Positions 11,201 to 18,806 of a DNA stretch of 28,273 nt are shown piece after piece; within the stretch, counting starts at the first letter, position 1; each line of letters opens with the position of its first letter. The notes below the pieces were generated by a model. That model did no database searches, was not told the DNA's origin, and worked only from the letters and a program-made list of their open reading frames with translations. The DNA lies in NCBI GenBank assembly GCA_000934455.1, contig KN883516.1, positions 67,938 to 96,210 of the forward strand, read 5' to 3'. Made by a program: the position numbers and the translations under genes. Origin of the DNA: Apostichopus parvimensis. Taxonomy: Eukaryota; Echinodermata; Holothuroidea; Aspidochirotida; Stichopodidae.

Positions 11201-14200
11201 TTCACGAAGGAATAATATATTAACATCTTTTGCTTGACTTTGACCACTTGGAATAATTGTTTCACTCTTTCCGAAGGCTTTTCATTGAAGTCGGTCTTCA
11301 TATTGTAACAACTTTCCTGAACAATACATTCCCACCGCTGACACCATTCAACCTACCAGTTGATGTCGGTGTGGCTTCCTCTGCGGTAGCTACAGCCTCA
11401 TCTTCGACCTTACCAGGCTCACCAAATTTAGCCTTGTAGTCTTCCATCACTTTCACTAAAGCATCATTTGTCTGGAGAATATCAGCTGCAAATGAGTGAG
11501 AAGGAAAGTTTTATAATTTCTATTATTATTGCCTATCCTAATCTGGATGGGGGGGGGGGGGGGGGGTACAAACACAAAGTCCAAGATTATATTCCTTTCT
11601 TGCTTTGATTTAAGTCCCAGACGTAACATTAAAAGTTTCTGTAAAATTCTAATCTAACAACTGTCAGACTGCAGTAACTGACGATGCTCGTTAATTTAAA
11701 CTGTTTCCCTCAAATGACCTGCGTTTCATTATAAATGATCATTGTATAGTTTTTATTAAACTACTTCAGATAACTTTTGTAAATAACACAAAAGTATGAA
11801 GTGCTATTGCTAAATTTTAAATGGCAAGGTATGATATAATAAATCAAGTGTAAAAATTATCTGTCATGTCATAAATTGACTACAACAACTTGAATTTGCT
11901 TTAGTTTAAACTTGAAATAATCATGATAAAATAACTCAACCATTCAAGATATGGTATTTATGTTGGTAAAGGCAACAAACAAGAACAGTTTGATGTGTTT
12001 TCCGAGTACGACATCACAGATTCATTGCACAATATAGGGAATAATTTAGTCATCAAAATTTGTGAAGCAGTTTTGAGGATCTGAATTTTGTCCCTCATAA
12101 AATACTATAGTTCCTGTGTAAAAATACCTACATATCTTTGAATTTTGTACAGCAATTTGACCATTTTGCAATGCGATACTGGACAAATTATTCGCTGCAA
12201 TGAACGCTGAATTAATTTCATATCTCACCACCAGGGTAAGCTATGAAGACTGACAGGAGTTTCATTTGAAATTTAAAATGTCCCAGTGGAAACTGCTCAA
12301 GAGATTTAAGTAACAGACTGAGGTACAAAATTTGACAATGAGGTGACCATAATTCCTGCCTTTCCAGGATATAATTGTGGGTAGACCAGACGACAAAAAA
12401 AATATGTCAAAAATTATAACAGATTAATTCCAGATTAAATCTGGTATAAATCCCTGATGTCTTCTTTGTGACTTACCGATGCCATCGTCCTTTTCATCTG
12501 CATCACTTGCTAATCTGAAGAGATTCGGTCGCAATCTCTCACAAGTTTGGTACAACTCCTGCAGGTTAACAATAAATGCAATACGATTATGACAAGCAAC
12601 TGAGAGTGGGTGTCATATATTTCATTGGAAGAACATACTGAAAGTGTAATCTTACCGATGGCCAGAATTAAAAGTCTGTAATCTAGTGTCCTTTTCTTAA
12701 TAAAAAAATCAAAAATAATGATCAGGCATCATTTACGCTATTTGACACCATTTTTTTCATAAAACAGACCTCAAACTTTTTAGGTATAATTTGCCATATG
12801 GAAGTCTTAAATCTCCTCACTCCATTTGTGTATACCACAATTGCCAAATTCCATCCCCGACCCCGGCCAGTCCCCTCCCTCCCCTCCTCACCCCCAAAGT
12901 AGCATACCCTCATTAGGTCTCTTTCTCCCTCGCTGGTGACGGCTGGATCGAAGTGCACCAGCATGTCGTTGAGTAATTTCACGCTGTTGTTACAGCTCTC
13001 CAAATCGTTCATTCTCTTCGTCTTCTTCTCCGTCTTCTTCTCGTCTTCCTTCACCATGTTCTTAATGAGGCGGTTGGCGGCCTGGAGATCCTCCGCATGT
13101 TTGCTCTTTAAGAGCCTCGATAATAACTACCGAAAAAGCCAAGAAGAAAAGAAACATTAGGTGATGATTCTAAATTTGCTCGTCACGACTCGATTACTGT
13201 ATCAGAAGGTATCGTTAATGAAGGTTTCATAACCTGCTCGTTTGTAAACTGACCTTTGCTTTATCGTCATCTTCGAAATCCGCCATCCGTGGAGATGAAG
13301 GTTCCAATGTAAAGGTCTCGTTCACGTACTCTGGATCTTCTTTGACCAGCCCTAACAGCGAGAGAGAGAGAGAGAGAAGACTGAAGTGAAATCGCAGACA
13401 GCTCTGTAATAATCTGTCATTAGGTGTTGGTTGGGGGTAGAGATGGGAGGATTTGAGTGGGTGCGTGGGTGGGTTATGGCTGGGAGTTATGGGTAGGGGA
13501 AGACTCACCTTGTTTTTTCAGCATTTCATAAGCCTCCTTTACCTTCGGTTCGTGTGGTAGGCCTCTTTGCCAGCTGTACATGATTTCAATGGTTTTCTTC
13601 TTCACTTTCTCTGTTGTTCTTGCACCCAAATACTGAAGGAAGGAATGGAATAAATTATTCTTAAGAACACTACATGAAGTTTTTTTTTCGACTGGCAGAA
13701 CAATTGAAAAATTTGGCAGTGATCGATCATTACCAGAGACAAAATGAATTATCCTGTAATGTCAGACTCATCTCTCACTCATGTTTGATGTTTCTAGAGC
13801 TATTTGGTTTCTGGAGGTTTTATTCAAAAGCTATTTTCTTCAACCTGTAAGTCAGAAACTGCCAACAATTCAGTGTGCTACATCTCTGTGGATTATTTAC
13901 GACGGAAGATGAGAATGAAAATACCCTGACCAATTTTTTTAAACTAGATCCTATAAAACTTCATGACATCACAAATTTATAAATATCTATAGATCATGCA
14001 GGCTTAACATAAATCCAACTTTAACTTCCTAATTTAAATACGATAAAAGTGTCAGTTCTCTTGTCTACATTTTTCCGATGAGCACAAACCCCCGTGTTCT
14101 AGAAATTTGTTGTCGACCACAGGCGAAATGTTAGGTTGAAGATTACTAAAGAAATACATAGAATGTTTGCAGAAGTCTAAATGCCTTCCTCTCTTCTTAC

Positions 14201-15706
14201 CTTTGGAGAAATTAATTTTATCAACTCGTTAAGAAATCGAAACTTTCCAACTTCCCTGTGGAATGCCTCGCCACAATTCTTGACGCATGCTTCTGCTACG
14301 ATCAAAGCCTGTAAGGCCTCTCGCTCTTGGGGGGACTGGATCTTGTGACCTATAAGCCGACATGCTACTTGAGGTCTGGAAAAATGGACATAAATGACAA
14401 ATTTCAATTCACAAGTTTTTCCAGACAAGAGTGATGACTCTCGAAGTGGTTACTTGCCAAACATGAAACAAAAACAGCATTGAACACAAAGAACAATTTT
14501 ACCTCACATTGCATGAAATATGGCATATATAATTTGGTTCTGTTAATTACTTGGCAAAGGAAAGAGTACATAAATCGACTGGCCGCATTACAAAAGCCTG
14601 CTAGGCTCCAGTTTCTATTTCAATGTCTCTTTGTTCTGCTTTATTTAAACTTGATACTTAATTTTTTTTTTTTTAAAAAGAAAAATATGTCTTCATAACC
14701 TACCCTTCCAGTTCAAAGTTCACTCTGTCACAAAAAGTCAAAATAAATTCCCAATCTTCTTCTCTATTTAGAGGATTTGTTGCTTTATCTGAAAGATAAA
14801 GATATCAAATTTGACTAGCTAGGTAAGGTAGTGATCAAGCTCTGTCAAATCAAGAAAACAAATTGCCAATGTCTTTTTCTCATTTATAAAGCTATAAAAT
14901 ATGTATTACAAAACATCAATGCTGCATTTATAATTTCAATTTCTATCAATCTGTCAAGAGTACAAAATTTCCATGAAAATTACTTAAAACCATTCACTTA
15001 TACGAGAATGACAGAAAGTACCGTTAAAACAAGATAATTTCTATTCATCCCAGAAGCAAAGGACACAAAATACTGGTTTTTCCTGCCAACATTCTGAGTC
15101 ATCTAATAGAAATACTTCAACTCCAGTATGGTGTAACCATAGTCAGGATGTTGGTTATGTAGCTTAGATCACAGTTTTGCCCCTCAGTACCTAACGTACA
15201 GTGTATATTCCACAATACTGTATCTGTACTGCAAGTTGTAACTTGTAAGCTGGTGAAATTTATGCGTACTGTTAACTGTAACTGTGTAAGCCTAGGCCTA
15301 TGTCCCCAAACAGAGATATTGACCACCTAACAACGGCCTAATAAAATTGCTTCAGCATAATTTCTGAATATTATTTCGGTTTGGCGGTGAGTACCTATTG
15401 ATAGGCCTATGTAAATTAGCTTAGTGCAATCGAGAGTGATGCAGTGATATCGCATTTGCACACAACAGGCGGAACCTCCTCCCTTGCAATAACAATTAAC
15501 ATTAACACTGAGTTAGGTCATGAGACGGCTCCTTTACACTTTGCTTGTTACAAATAGCAGGTAGTCGAAAGACTAAGCAACAAGACGAGCACCTTATAAA
15601 GCACAAGGCGAAATCCGTCACATGCAATAACAAAAACTTATTAATCAATCAAATAATACGAACTTAGAAGAGTTTCCAGAGTATCATTCAGCTCAGTGGA
15701 TGCCAT
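5152..15706 (-). CDS. GGA: GGA-family clathrin adaptor (ARF-binding, VHS-GAT-hinge-GAE)
   Basis: GGA proteins sit on the trans-Golgi network. They bind ARF-GTP, sorting-receptor tails with DXXLL signals, ubiquitin and clathrin, and load cargo for endosomes. The model joins 15 exons: 15664-15706, 14704-14788, 14201-14375, 13509-13632, 13254-13351, 12908-13126, 12477-12558, 11357-11485, 10255-10416, 9642-9853, 8770-9002, 7806-8089, 6764-6927, 6442-6552 and 5152-5241. These total 2,211 nt (736 aa plus TGA), with GT-AG at every junction and frame kept throughout. VHS is about residues 9-145 (LNKATNPLNREEDWE; GKFRFLNELIKLISPK, with K87, F88, R89 and N92 in the family's ligand-binding helix). GAT is about 176-303 (EDLQAANRLIK, N193 in the ARF-binding segment). 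The hinge is about 304-605. GAE is about 610-736 (VKLQPASAENLPAFNP, LLANPQKEKVRLKFKL). The hinge carries LIDFG (325-329), DLSLL (368-372) and LLDL (371-374). Length is typical (vertebrate GGAs are about 610-720 aa). The start has A at -3 and G at +4. Which vertebrate paralogue is closest cannot be said. Confidence 0.96.
5690..5885. repeat. Degenerate minisatellite in the last GGA intron (array 1)
   Basis: About eight imperfect units of ~23-25 bases resembling AATGACTTGAGTATGCCTTT. Units differ by small indels. The array is non-coding and lies in the intron between GGA exons 14 and 15. Confidence 0.8.
5886..6221. other. Non-repetitive part of the last GGA intron
   Basis: This is intronic sequence between the two related minisatellite arrays. 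I see no gene, RNA or clear repeat here apart from the short word TGTATTGACTGTA near 6070. Confidence 0.4.
6222..6375. repeat. Degenerate minisatellite in the last GGA intron (array 2)
   Basis: About six units of the same family as the array at 5690-5885, for example GAGTATCCCTTCAATGTTTC and CAGTATCTCTTGAATATCC. Two adjacent units are almost identical. About 340 bases of unrelated sequence separate the arrays. Confidence 0.8.
6442..6552 (-). CDS. GGA: GGA exon 14 (GAE core)
   Basis: It encodes TMRVKLQPASAENLPAFNP, then the ITQVMLLANPQK block. VKLQP..... LPAFNP and ITQ..LLANP are diagnostic of GAE/gamma-ear domains. Length is 111 nt with phase 0 at both ends. The donor is AAAG|GTTTGT. Confidence 0.95.
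6764..6927 (-). CDS. GGA: GGA exon 13 (GAE first half)
   Basis: It encodes ETQPITAYEKNSVKTVVHF, then VMVISTMSTNTLPVKN and LTFQAAVPK. This is the first sheet of the gamma-adaptin ear-like domain, which recruits accessory proteins. The exon's 5' end lies inside a degenerate tandem repeat that continues into the upstream intron. Confidence 0.94.
6885..7250. repeat. Degenerate ~135-bp tandem triplication overlapping GGA exon 13
   Basis: GGCTGTTATAGGCTGT occurs at about 6905 inside exon 13 and again at about 7042 in the intron, with similar flanks on both sides. A second matched block follows each: GGTTTAAACATCTGTGGAGA at about 6976, GATTAACACATCTGTCGAGA at about 7116, and GGTTAAGACCTCTGCCAGA at about 7231. 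The spacing and order agree with three diverged units of ~115-140 bases. The first unit contains the 5' part of the functional exon. Confidence 0.7.
7251..7805. other. GGA intron 12, remainder
   Basis: No gene or RNA is visible. It contains a C-rich tract (about 7710-7745) close to the donor of exon 12, which is G-rich in the transcript. Confidence 0.4.
7806..8089 (-). CDS. GGA: GGA exon 12 (hinge to GAE junction)
   Basis: It encodes MSSHQPPTPQPAKQE, a Pro-rich hinge, then LPLKDIFVALDSIKPG, the conserved sequence just before the GAE beta-sandwich in GGA proteins. It ends CCGG|GTGAGT in phase 1. Confidence 0.92.
8090..8769. other. GGA intron 11
   Basis: This is ordinary AT-rich intron sequence between exons 11 and 12. 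Short open frames here show no recognisable protein and no splice context, and no repeat is evident. Confidence 0.4.
8770..9002 (-). CDS. GGA: GGA exon 11 (Pro/Gln/Met-rich hinge)
   Basis: It encodes RGYPYQANQ, three tandem PHPSQ units, then a Met/Gln/Pro-rich stretch with QHQQQQ. The acceptor is GACAG|AGAGGG and the donor CCCAG|GTAAGC in phase 2. The composition is disordered and weakly conserved. The exon is supported by exact frame continuity on both sides. Confidence 0.85.
8931..8975 (-). repeat. Coding 15-bp tandem repeat (PHPSQ x3)
   Basis: Three perfect units of CTGACTGGGGTGGGG on the plus strand encode three PHPSQ pentapeptides in the GGA hinge (about residues 453-467). The perfect identity suggests recent slippage. 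Confidence 0.95.
9047..9325 (-). mobile_element. tRNA-derived SINE in GGA intron 10
   Basis: The minus strand reads GCAATCGGGAGGTTCC, then GGGTTCGATACCCAGC. GGTTCGATACC (plus 9251-9261) is a pol III B-box in a tRNA T-arm setting, followed by about 200 bases of unrelated body. The tail GCGCCGTAAAAAAATAA lies at about 9047-9065. The head is tRNA-like but has no intact cloverleaf, and its A-box is degraded. The layout (tRNA head, body, short A-rich tail) is that of a SINE. The exact ends and a target duplication were not resolved. Confidence 0.75.
9326..9641. other. GGA intron 10, right part
   Basis: Intronic sequence between the SINE and exon 10 with a purine-rich patch at about 9405-9428. No gene is seen. 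Confidence 0.4.
9642..9853 (-). CDS. GGA: GGA exon 10 (hinge)
   Basis: It encodes DLNSSTSSAGNSS, NPSDLDNLLGPS and a low-complexity A/Q/T stretch ending FTQATGM. DNLL is one residue short of DXXLL. LDNLLG could be a weak clathrin-binding segment. It ends ATG|GTGAGT in phase 0. Confidence 0.88.
9854..10254. other. GGA intron 9
   Basis: AT-rich intron with several A/T homopolymers. No gene, RNA or clear repeat is visible. Confidence 0.4.
10255..10416 (-). CDS. GGA: GGA exon 9 (hinge with clathrin-box-like and DXXLL motifs)
   Basis: It encodes APQKSTLIDFGG near its start and SDLSLL at its end, with QEEEAT between. LIDFG resembles a clathrin box. DLSLL fits DXXLL, the cargo signal that in some GGAs occurs in the hinge and binds their own VHS domain. 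Length is 162 nt with phase 1 at both ends, so skipping would keep frame. Confidence 0.9.
10641..10700. repeat. G-rich minisatellite in GGA intron 8
   Basis: Two and a half units of about 26 bases, each GTGGGGATGGAG followed by G-runs and CA. There are more than six runs of four or more G on the plus strand. The transcribed (minus) RNA would be C-rich. Confidence 0.85.
10701..11356. other. GGA intron 8, remainder
   Basis: No gene is seen. A minus-strand open frame at 11032-11301 has no recognisable similarity and looks like chance. Confidence 0.4.
11357..11485 (-). CDS. GGA: GGA exon 8 (end of GAT, start of hinge)
   Basis: It encodes ADILQTNDALVKVMEDYKAK, the last GAT helix. In the family this helix and its neighbour bind ubiquitin and accessory proteins. 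An acidic, Ala/Thr-rich hinge start follows. Length is 129 nt with phase 1 at both ends. Confidence 0.92.
11549..11566. repeat. G18 homopolymer in GGA intron 7
   Basis: An uninterrupted run of 18 G on the plus strand, about 65 bases from the exon-8 acceptor. It is C18 in the GGA transcript. Its true length may be unreliable in the assembly. Confidence 0.9.
11567..12476. other. GGA intron 7, remainder
   Basis: About 0.9 kb of AT-rich intron without recognisable genes or repeats. Confidence 0.4.
12477..12558 (-). CDS. GGA: GGA exon 7 (GAT bundle)
   Basis: It encodes ELYQTCERLRPNLFRLASD and an acidic ADEKDDGI stretch. These match the ELYQ.CER.RP.LFRLASD core of the GAT three-helix bundle. The donor ATCG|GTAAGT is strong, in phase 1. 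Confidence 0.95.
12559..12907. other. GGA intron 6
   Basis: It contains an unused donor-like sequence, CCATCG|GTAAGATT on the minus strand (12650-12664), that resembles the exon-7 donor. It also has a C-rich patch at about 12853-12897. No gene is seen. Confidence 0.4.
12908..13126 (-). CDS. GGA: GGA exon 6 (GAT, ARF-binding half)
   Basis: It encodes LLSRLLKSKHAEDLQAANR, LIKNMVKEDEKK and NNSVKLLNDML. AAN (191-193) lies in the helix-loop-helix that contacts ARF-GTP in characterised GGAs. Length is 219 nt with phase 0 at both ends. Confidence 0.95.
13254..13351 (-). CDS. GGA: GGA exon 5 (VHS-GAT linker)
   Basis: It encodes LVKEDPEYVNETFTLE and an acidic FEDDDKAK stretch leading into GAT. The acceptor tract is a (CT)n microsatellite (GA repeats at 13360-13378 on the plus strand), which serves as the polypyrimidine tract. 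It ends AAAG|GTCAGT in phase 0. Confidence 0.92.
13509..13632 (-). CDS. GGA: GGA exon 4 (end of VHS)
   Basis: It encodes YLGARTTEKVKKKTIEIMY, then SWQRGLPHEPKVKEAYEML and KKQ. This is the conserved last VHS segment (SW..GLP....K..EAY.MLKKQG). It ends CAAG|GTGAGT in phase 1. Confidence 0.95.
13633..14200. other. GGA intron 3
   Basis: Plain AT-rich intron. I see nothing in it. Confidence 0.4.
14201..14375 (-). CDS. GGA: GGA exon 3 (VHS, cargo-signal helix)
   Basis: It encodes PQVACRLIGHKIQSPQE through to LISPK and ends AAG|GTAAGA in phase 0. It holds the IQSPQEREALQAL and GKFRFLNEL signatures. Family structures place the DXXLL-binding pocket between VHS helices 6 and 8, and part of that pocket lies here. 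Confidence 0.96.
14704..14788 (-). CDS. GGA: GGA exon 2 (VHS)
   Basis: The acceptor TTTCAG is followed by KATNPLNREEDWEFILTF and DRVNFELE. It ends GG|GTAGGT in phase 2. These residues form the first VHS helices and match the family closely. Confidence 0.93.
14789..15663. other. GGA intron 1
   Basis: First intron of the GGA gene. It has scattered TAGGCCTA words (about 15292 and 15402) like those in SHMT intron 1. No gene is recognised; minus-strand open frame 15117-15326 looks like chance. Confidence 0.4.
15664..15706 (-). CDS. GGA: GGA exon 1 (start codon, N-terminus of VHS)
   Basis: It encodes MASTELNDTLETLL and leaves phase 1. The split AAT codon restores the LNKATNP motif of the VHS domain. 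The ATG context is strong (ACATGG). The donor, A|GTTCGT, is weak, so this boundary rests mainly on the conserved protein motif across the junction. Confidence 0.85.
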
Positions 15707-15860
15707 GTTGACATGAATCTGTTTTCGTAAAGTTCGGTCAAAGTTGAATATGCTGAGCCGTTGGAGACCAGTCGTTCTTTGTAATGTCGGGAGCTAGCAG
15801 CGAGGGCCAGCCCAGACGGAACTAGACCAATTGAACTTGCAGGCAAGTAATCGTAGCCCA
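15707..15860 (-). promoter_or_regulatory. Likely GGA 5' UTR and core promoter region
   Basis: This is the sequence immediately upstream of the GGA start codon. An out-of-frame ATG at 15712-15714 opens a short uORF that overlaps the main start. I see no TATA box. The transcription start is not visible, so the limits are approximate. Confidence 0.45.
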
Positions 15861-16430
15861 GTAATTACATTAAGTGGGGATCCGTTTTAACTTGCCCCTT
15901 AGTGACGTCGTTGTGGGGGGGGGGGGAATGTCCAACTTTTTCAGGAAGTTTCGTCAGTCATACAGGGTAATAATGAACCATATTGTTAACGTACTTTCAA
16001 ATTCATCCGATTTGAAATTTTCGATAGTAGGTGGCAGCAGATATTCGGTTCCCTTGGCCACATGATGTTAGAGGGATTGAAAATGGTGACATATTTTGAA
16101 CACAGTCAATATCCGTCAGTCTCCATGATAGGGCATCTGTGCCTTATAATACCGAGTCACTATTCTGGAAACCTAATTGCACCATTTGCATTATGGATCG
16201 TGTGAAAATATAGTTGGTTAGAGGAGCTAACTTGACCAAATCATCTTTCCCTATTTCTCATTACAGTAATGGACACTTTGGAACTTATCTTGGTTACATA
16301 TTTCATAGTTTGATAATTAATAGTTTAGATTGAAGGTTGGTTACTTATGCGCTAATTCTTCTTTTTTTTCCGGCGTGAGAGTTGATTATCAAGATATATC
16401 ATTTTGTTGTTTGGGGAACTGTTGGGCGGT
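15861..16430. other. Intergenic region next to the GGA promoter
   Basis: It contains a G12 run (about 15916-15927) and a CRE-like TGACGTCG at about 15903. No gene is recognised. The short open frames crossing it have no family features. Confidence 0.35.
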
Positions 16431-16483
16431 AAGGAGAGGGGATATTGGGAAGTTAGTGGTAGAACCGGTCCCTCTCAACCCGG

Positions 16484-17642
16484 CCCAGTCCCCTTGCATC
16501 AAGGCTTTGACTGTGTGATCATCGTCAGGCGGGTATCACGATTCTCCTATAAGGGGAACATAATGCAGACATTCCAAGTCACACGCATTCGGCGTGTGAC
16601 ACACGCATTTCCAGCCCTTCACACGCTCACACGCTATGTGCACTTTATCACACGCAATCCACAAACAATCTCCGAAAAACCGTGTGTGCAACCATGGAGC
16701 GAAATCCATATAAACCTAGGTCTAAAATCAGGTTAGCGGCATAATTAAAATATTTTTGGTTTCGTCTAGCATCCACTGTTTAACCGATAAGTACGCATAC
16801 GCTAGCTAGAGATTGAGAAGTGCGCTCCAATTTCCGATATATATGTTCAATTATGTTAGCAAGTTATTACTTTCATCGATTCAAGAAAAGTTTTTGTTGA
16901 GAATTGTCACGCTTGTTGAGTTCAATAATATATATATGATGATGAAATTCTCAATATAAAATTACTCAGAGAAACTGAAAAAGAATGCACCATTTTGCAT
17001 CTAGGCAGTCAAAAAGACGAAAATTTTTCCAACCCCCCCTCCCCTTAGACCCCTCCCCAACTGCCGCTGATCACACTCATAAATTTTCCTCAATGTTGGA
17101 AAGTCTGCATAATGCTACACATACTTTTTAAGAAAAGCCACCCAGGAAAGTACCTGGACATGAAAATCTAAACAAATAACCGACTGATGCGCTCGCAAGC
17201 CCAGTCCCCTTGCAAATAGGCCTAGGAAAGGGGGGGGGGGGCTGCAGCCCCAACCAAATATTTTTGTGAAAATTCAGGCAATATGCTGAGAATTTTTCGG
17301 ACACCTACTGAAAGAAAAATAAATTGCAATGTGTTTTTCAATTGTTAAACTTCCTGAAAAGTTATAACCAATATGGAAGGGAAATTACACGGCAAATGAT
17401 TGTATGTAATTGGCATGCGATGTAATAACCGATGCATGCCTATATGTTATGCATTTTAACACGTCGAACGCGCGCGGAGCTCGCGAAAATTTGGTTATAT
17501 TTTCGGGCAAGTCGTTACAGCCACCCCCCCCCCCCAATCAAATTGGGCTACTACGCCTATACCCTTGTATCGTGACTGTGTGATCATCGTCACGTGTATA
17601 TATATCACGATTCCCCTGGAAGGGGGACATAATGCTACACAT
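16484..17642. repeat. Patchwork of short dispersed repeats between the two genes
   Basis: Several words occur twice in the same orientation. GACTGTGTGATCATCGTCA is at 16509-16527 and 17574-17592, each followed by a similar TATCACGATTC and GGGGACATAATGC context. GCCCAGTCCCCTTGCA is near 16483 and 17199. CATAATGCTACACAT is at 17108-17122 and 17628-17642. GCACCATTTTGCATCT (16987-17002) resembles the inside of the hAT-type MITE at 26561-26903. The pattern suggests several broken transposon copies. No complete element could be delimited. Confidence 0.65.
16578..16655. repeat. Cluster of CACACGC motifs with a perfect hairpin
   Basis: Six CACACGC/GCGTGTG words occur within 78 bases. They start at 16580, 16592 (reverse), 16600, 16620, 16628 and 16649. 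The first two form GTCACACGC-ATTCG-GCGTGTGAC, a 9-bp perfect stem with a 5-base loop (16578-16600). Confidence 0.85.
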
Positions 17643-18317
17643 GATATTAGCCCAAAGGCCGAAAGCGAGGGCGTTAATGAAGAACTTACCATGCATAGAC
17701 TACCCGATGTGTGACCTGATTTTTCCACTTAGCCTTCGGCTTTGAATACAAAGGTTCTGTATGCTGCCGAGTTGGACGAATCTAACATTAACAAGAATTA
17801 CCGACCTTACGATGCGCGTTATTTTTCATTGCCGACTTTTCAATCCGCGGTCCCCTACACTATTTGCAAGGTCAGCAAGAGTGACTCTTTAGTTTTTCGC
17901 TTTCGGGGAAACCAAAAAGCATTATACCATTGGTCGCCTTAAAGTGGAAACTTTTCCATGTTATTAATATTCATGATAGACATTTCGCAACATCTGCCTG
18001 ATGGCCTGTGGGTAATTTTCCACTTTATATGAGCTATTTAGTAATAAAGAACGGATACTGCGAGTAATATCTTACCTTAAAATGACATCAATAACTCAAA
18101 TTCAATGTTTGGGTGTAATATCTAGAATTACAGAATTGAAGCACTACACAACTTTAGATAATGTAATAACAATATCTATATGACCGCTTTTCATGATTAC
18201 AATGTAAACCATAATGGAAGCCTTACCACGATTATGTCACACTCGCGAAAATAATTCGCATGCATGCAACAGAAGCTAGCTACTCCGCTGAACAAATACT
18301 GTCGTGTCACCAAATTT
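17643..18317. other. Intergenic region upstream of SHMT
   Basis: No gene or clear repeat is visible. A plus-strand open frame at 17742-17942 has no recognisable similarity and no splice partner. Confidence 0.35.
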
Positions 18318-18355
18318 TATAAGGGTACGTTGATAAACAGTCCATAGTCTAGTCC
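18318..18355 (+). promoter_or_regulatory. Candidate SHMT core promoter (TATA-like plus initiator)
   Basis: TTATAAGG begins at 18317. CTAGTCC at 18349-18355 fits the YYANWYY initiator with +1 at 18351, about 33 bases after the TATA-like element. The spacing is right and the next exon-like segment follows directly. The evidence is by motif only. Confidence 0.35.
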
Positions 18356-18425
18356 ACTAGCACTGTATGTGATGAACCATACAGCAGTCCCGGAGAAGAA
18401 ACTTAAACTGGCACATGTTCACGAG
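18351..18425 (+). other. SHMT: Candidate first exon of SHMT (5' UTR or N-terminal extension)
   Basis: It ends with a good donor, CACGAG|GTAAGG. Spliced to the acceptor at 21108-21109, it reads open in frame with the main SHMT ATG from an ATG at 18372. This would add MNHTAVPEKKLKLAHVHEAT before MSSNG. The ATG at 18367 is followed at once by TGA. The added segment has Lys/His but no Arg, so it is not a convincing mitochondrial presequence. The segment may simply be untranslated. Confidence 0.45.
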
Positions 18426-18569
18426 GTAAGGCTAATCATTTTAACGTTTTGAGCTATTTTCAGCACCTGTCAGGTGTGAAAAAGAAGACGAACCGATCGT
18501 AGGCCCTACGCAAATTTTACGCATACAGTCATTGTGCAACAAAACACTTTTCCCGCCATTGATTGTTAT

Positions 18570-18790
18570 TAAAATGCCTAGGCAAGTGATGTAATTCTTA
18601 TGCCTAGGCTTAGACTCACTGTAGGCTACTAGCAGTACAAGCCTAGGCTTAGTATTACTTGTTATAGTCTAGAGTTGTCGTTCGATCAGATCATCTGTTT
18701 TACCTCCATGATCAGATGTAGCCCAAGTAGCATCAACAGTTCGGTCTAGGCCTAACTTAGCCTAGTCCTAAGTTAGGCAGTGGCATTGGC
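18570..18790. repeat. TAGGC/CCTAGG-rich low-complexity stretch
   Basis: CCTAGGC, CTAGGCTTAG, TAGGCCTAAC and related words recur about ten times in 220 bases. A smaller patch lies at 19110-19175. No tandem period is evident. It lies in SHMT intron 1. Confidence 0.6.
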
Positions 18791-18806
18791 TGTACTATGT
18801 AGGTTG

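Noticed and set aside
16404..16736. 110-codon open frame as a gene
   Set aside because: It runs through the CACACGC cluster and a dispersed repeat, with no recognisable protein features.
17591..17596. CACGTG E-box as an SHMT regulatory element
   Set aside because: A single 6-base match inside a repeated hairpin fragment, about 760 bases from the candidate start, is not evidence enough.
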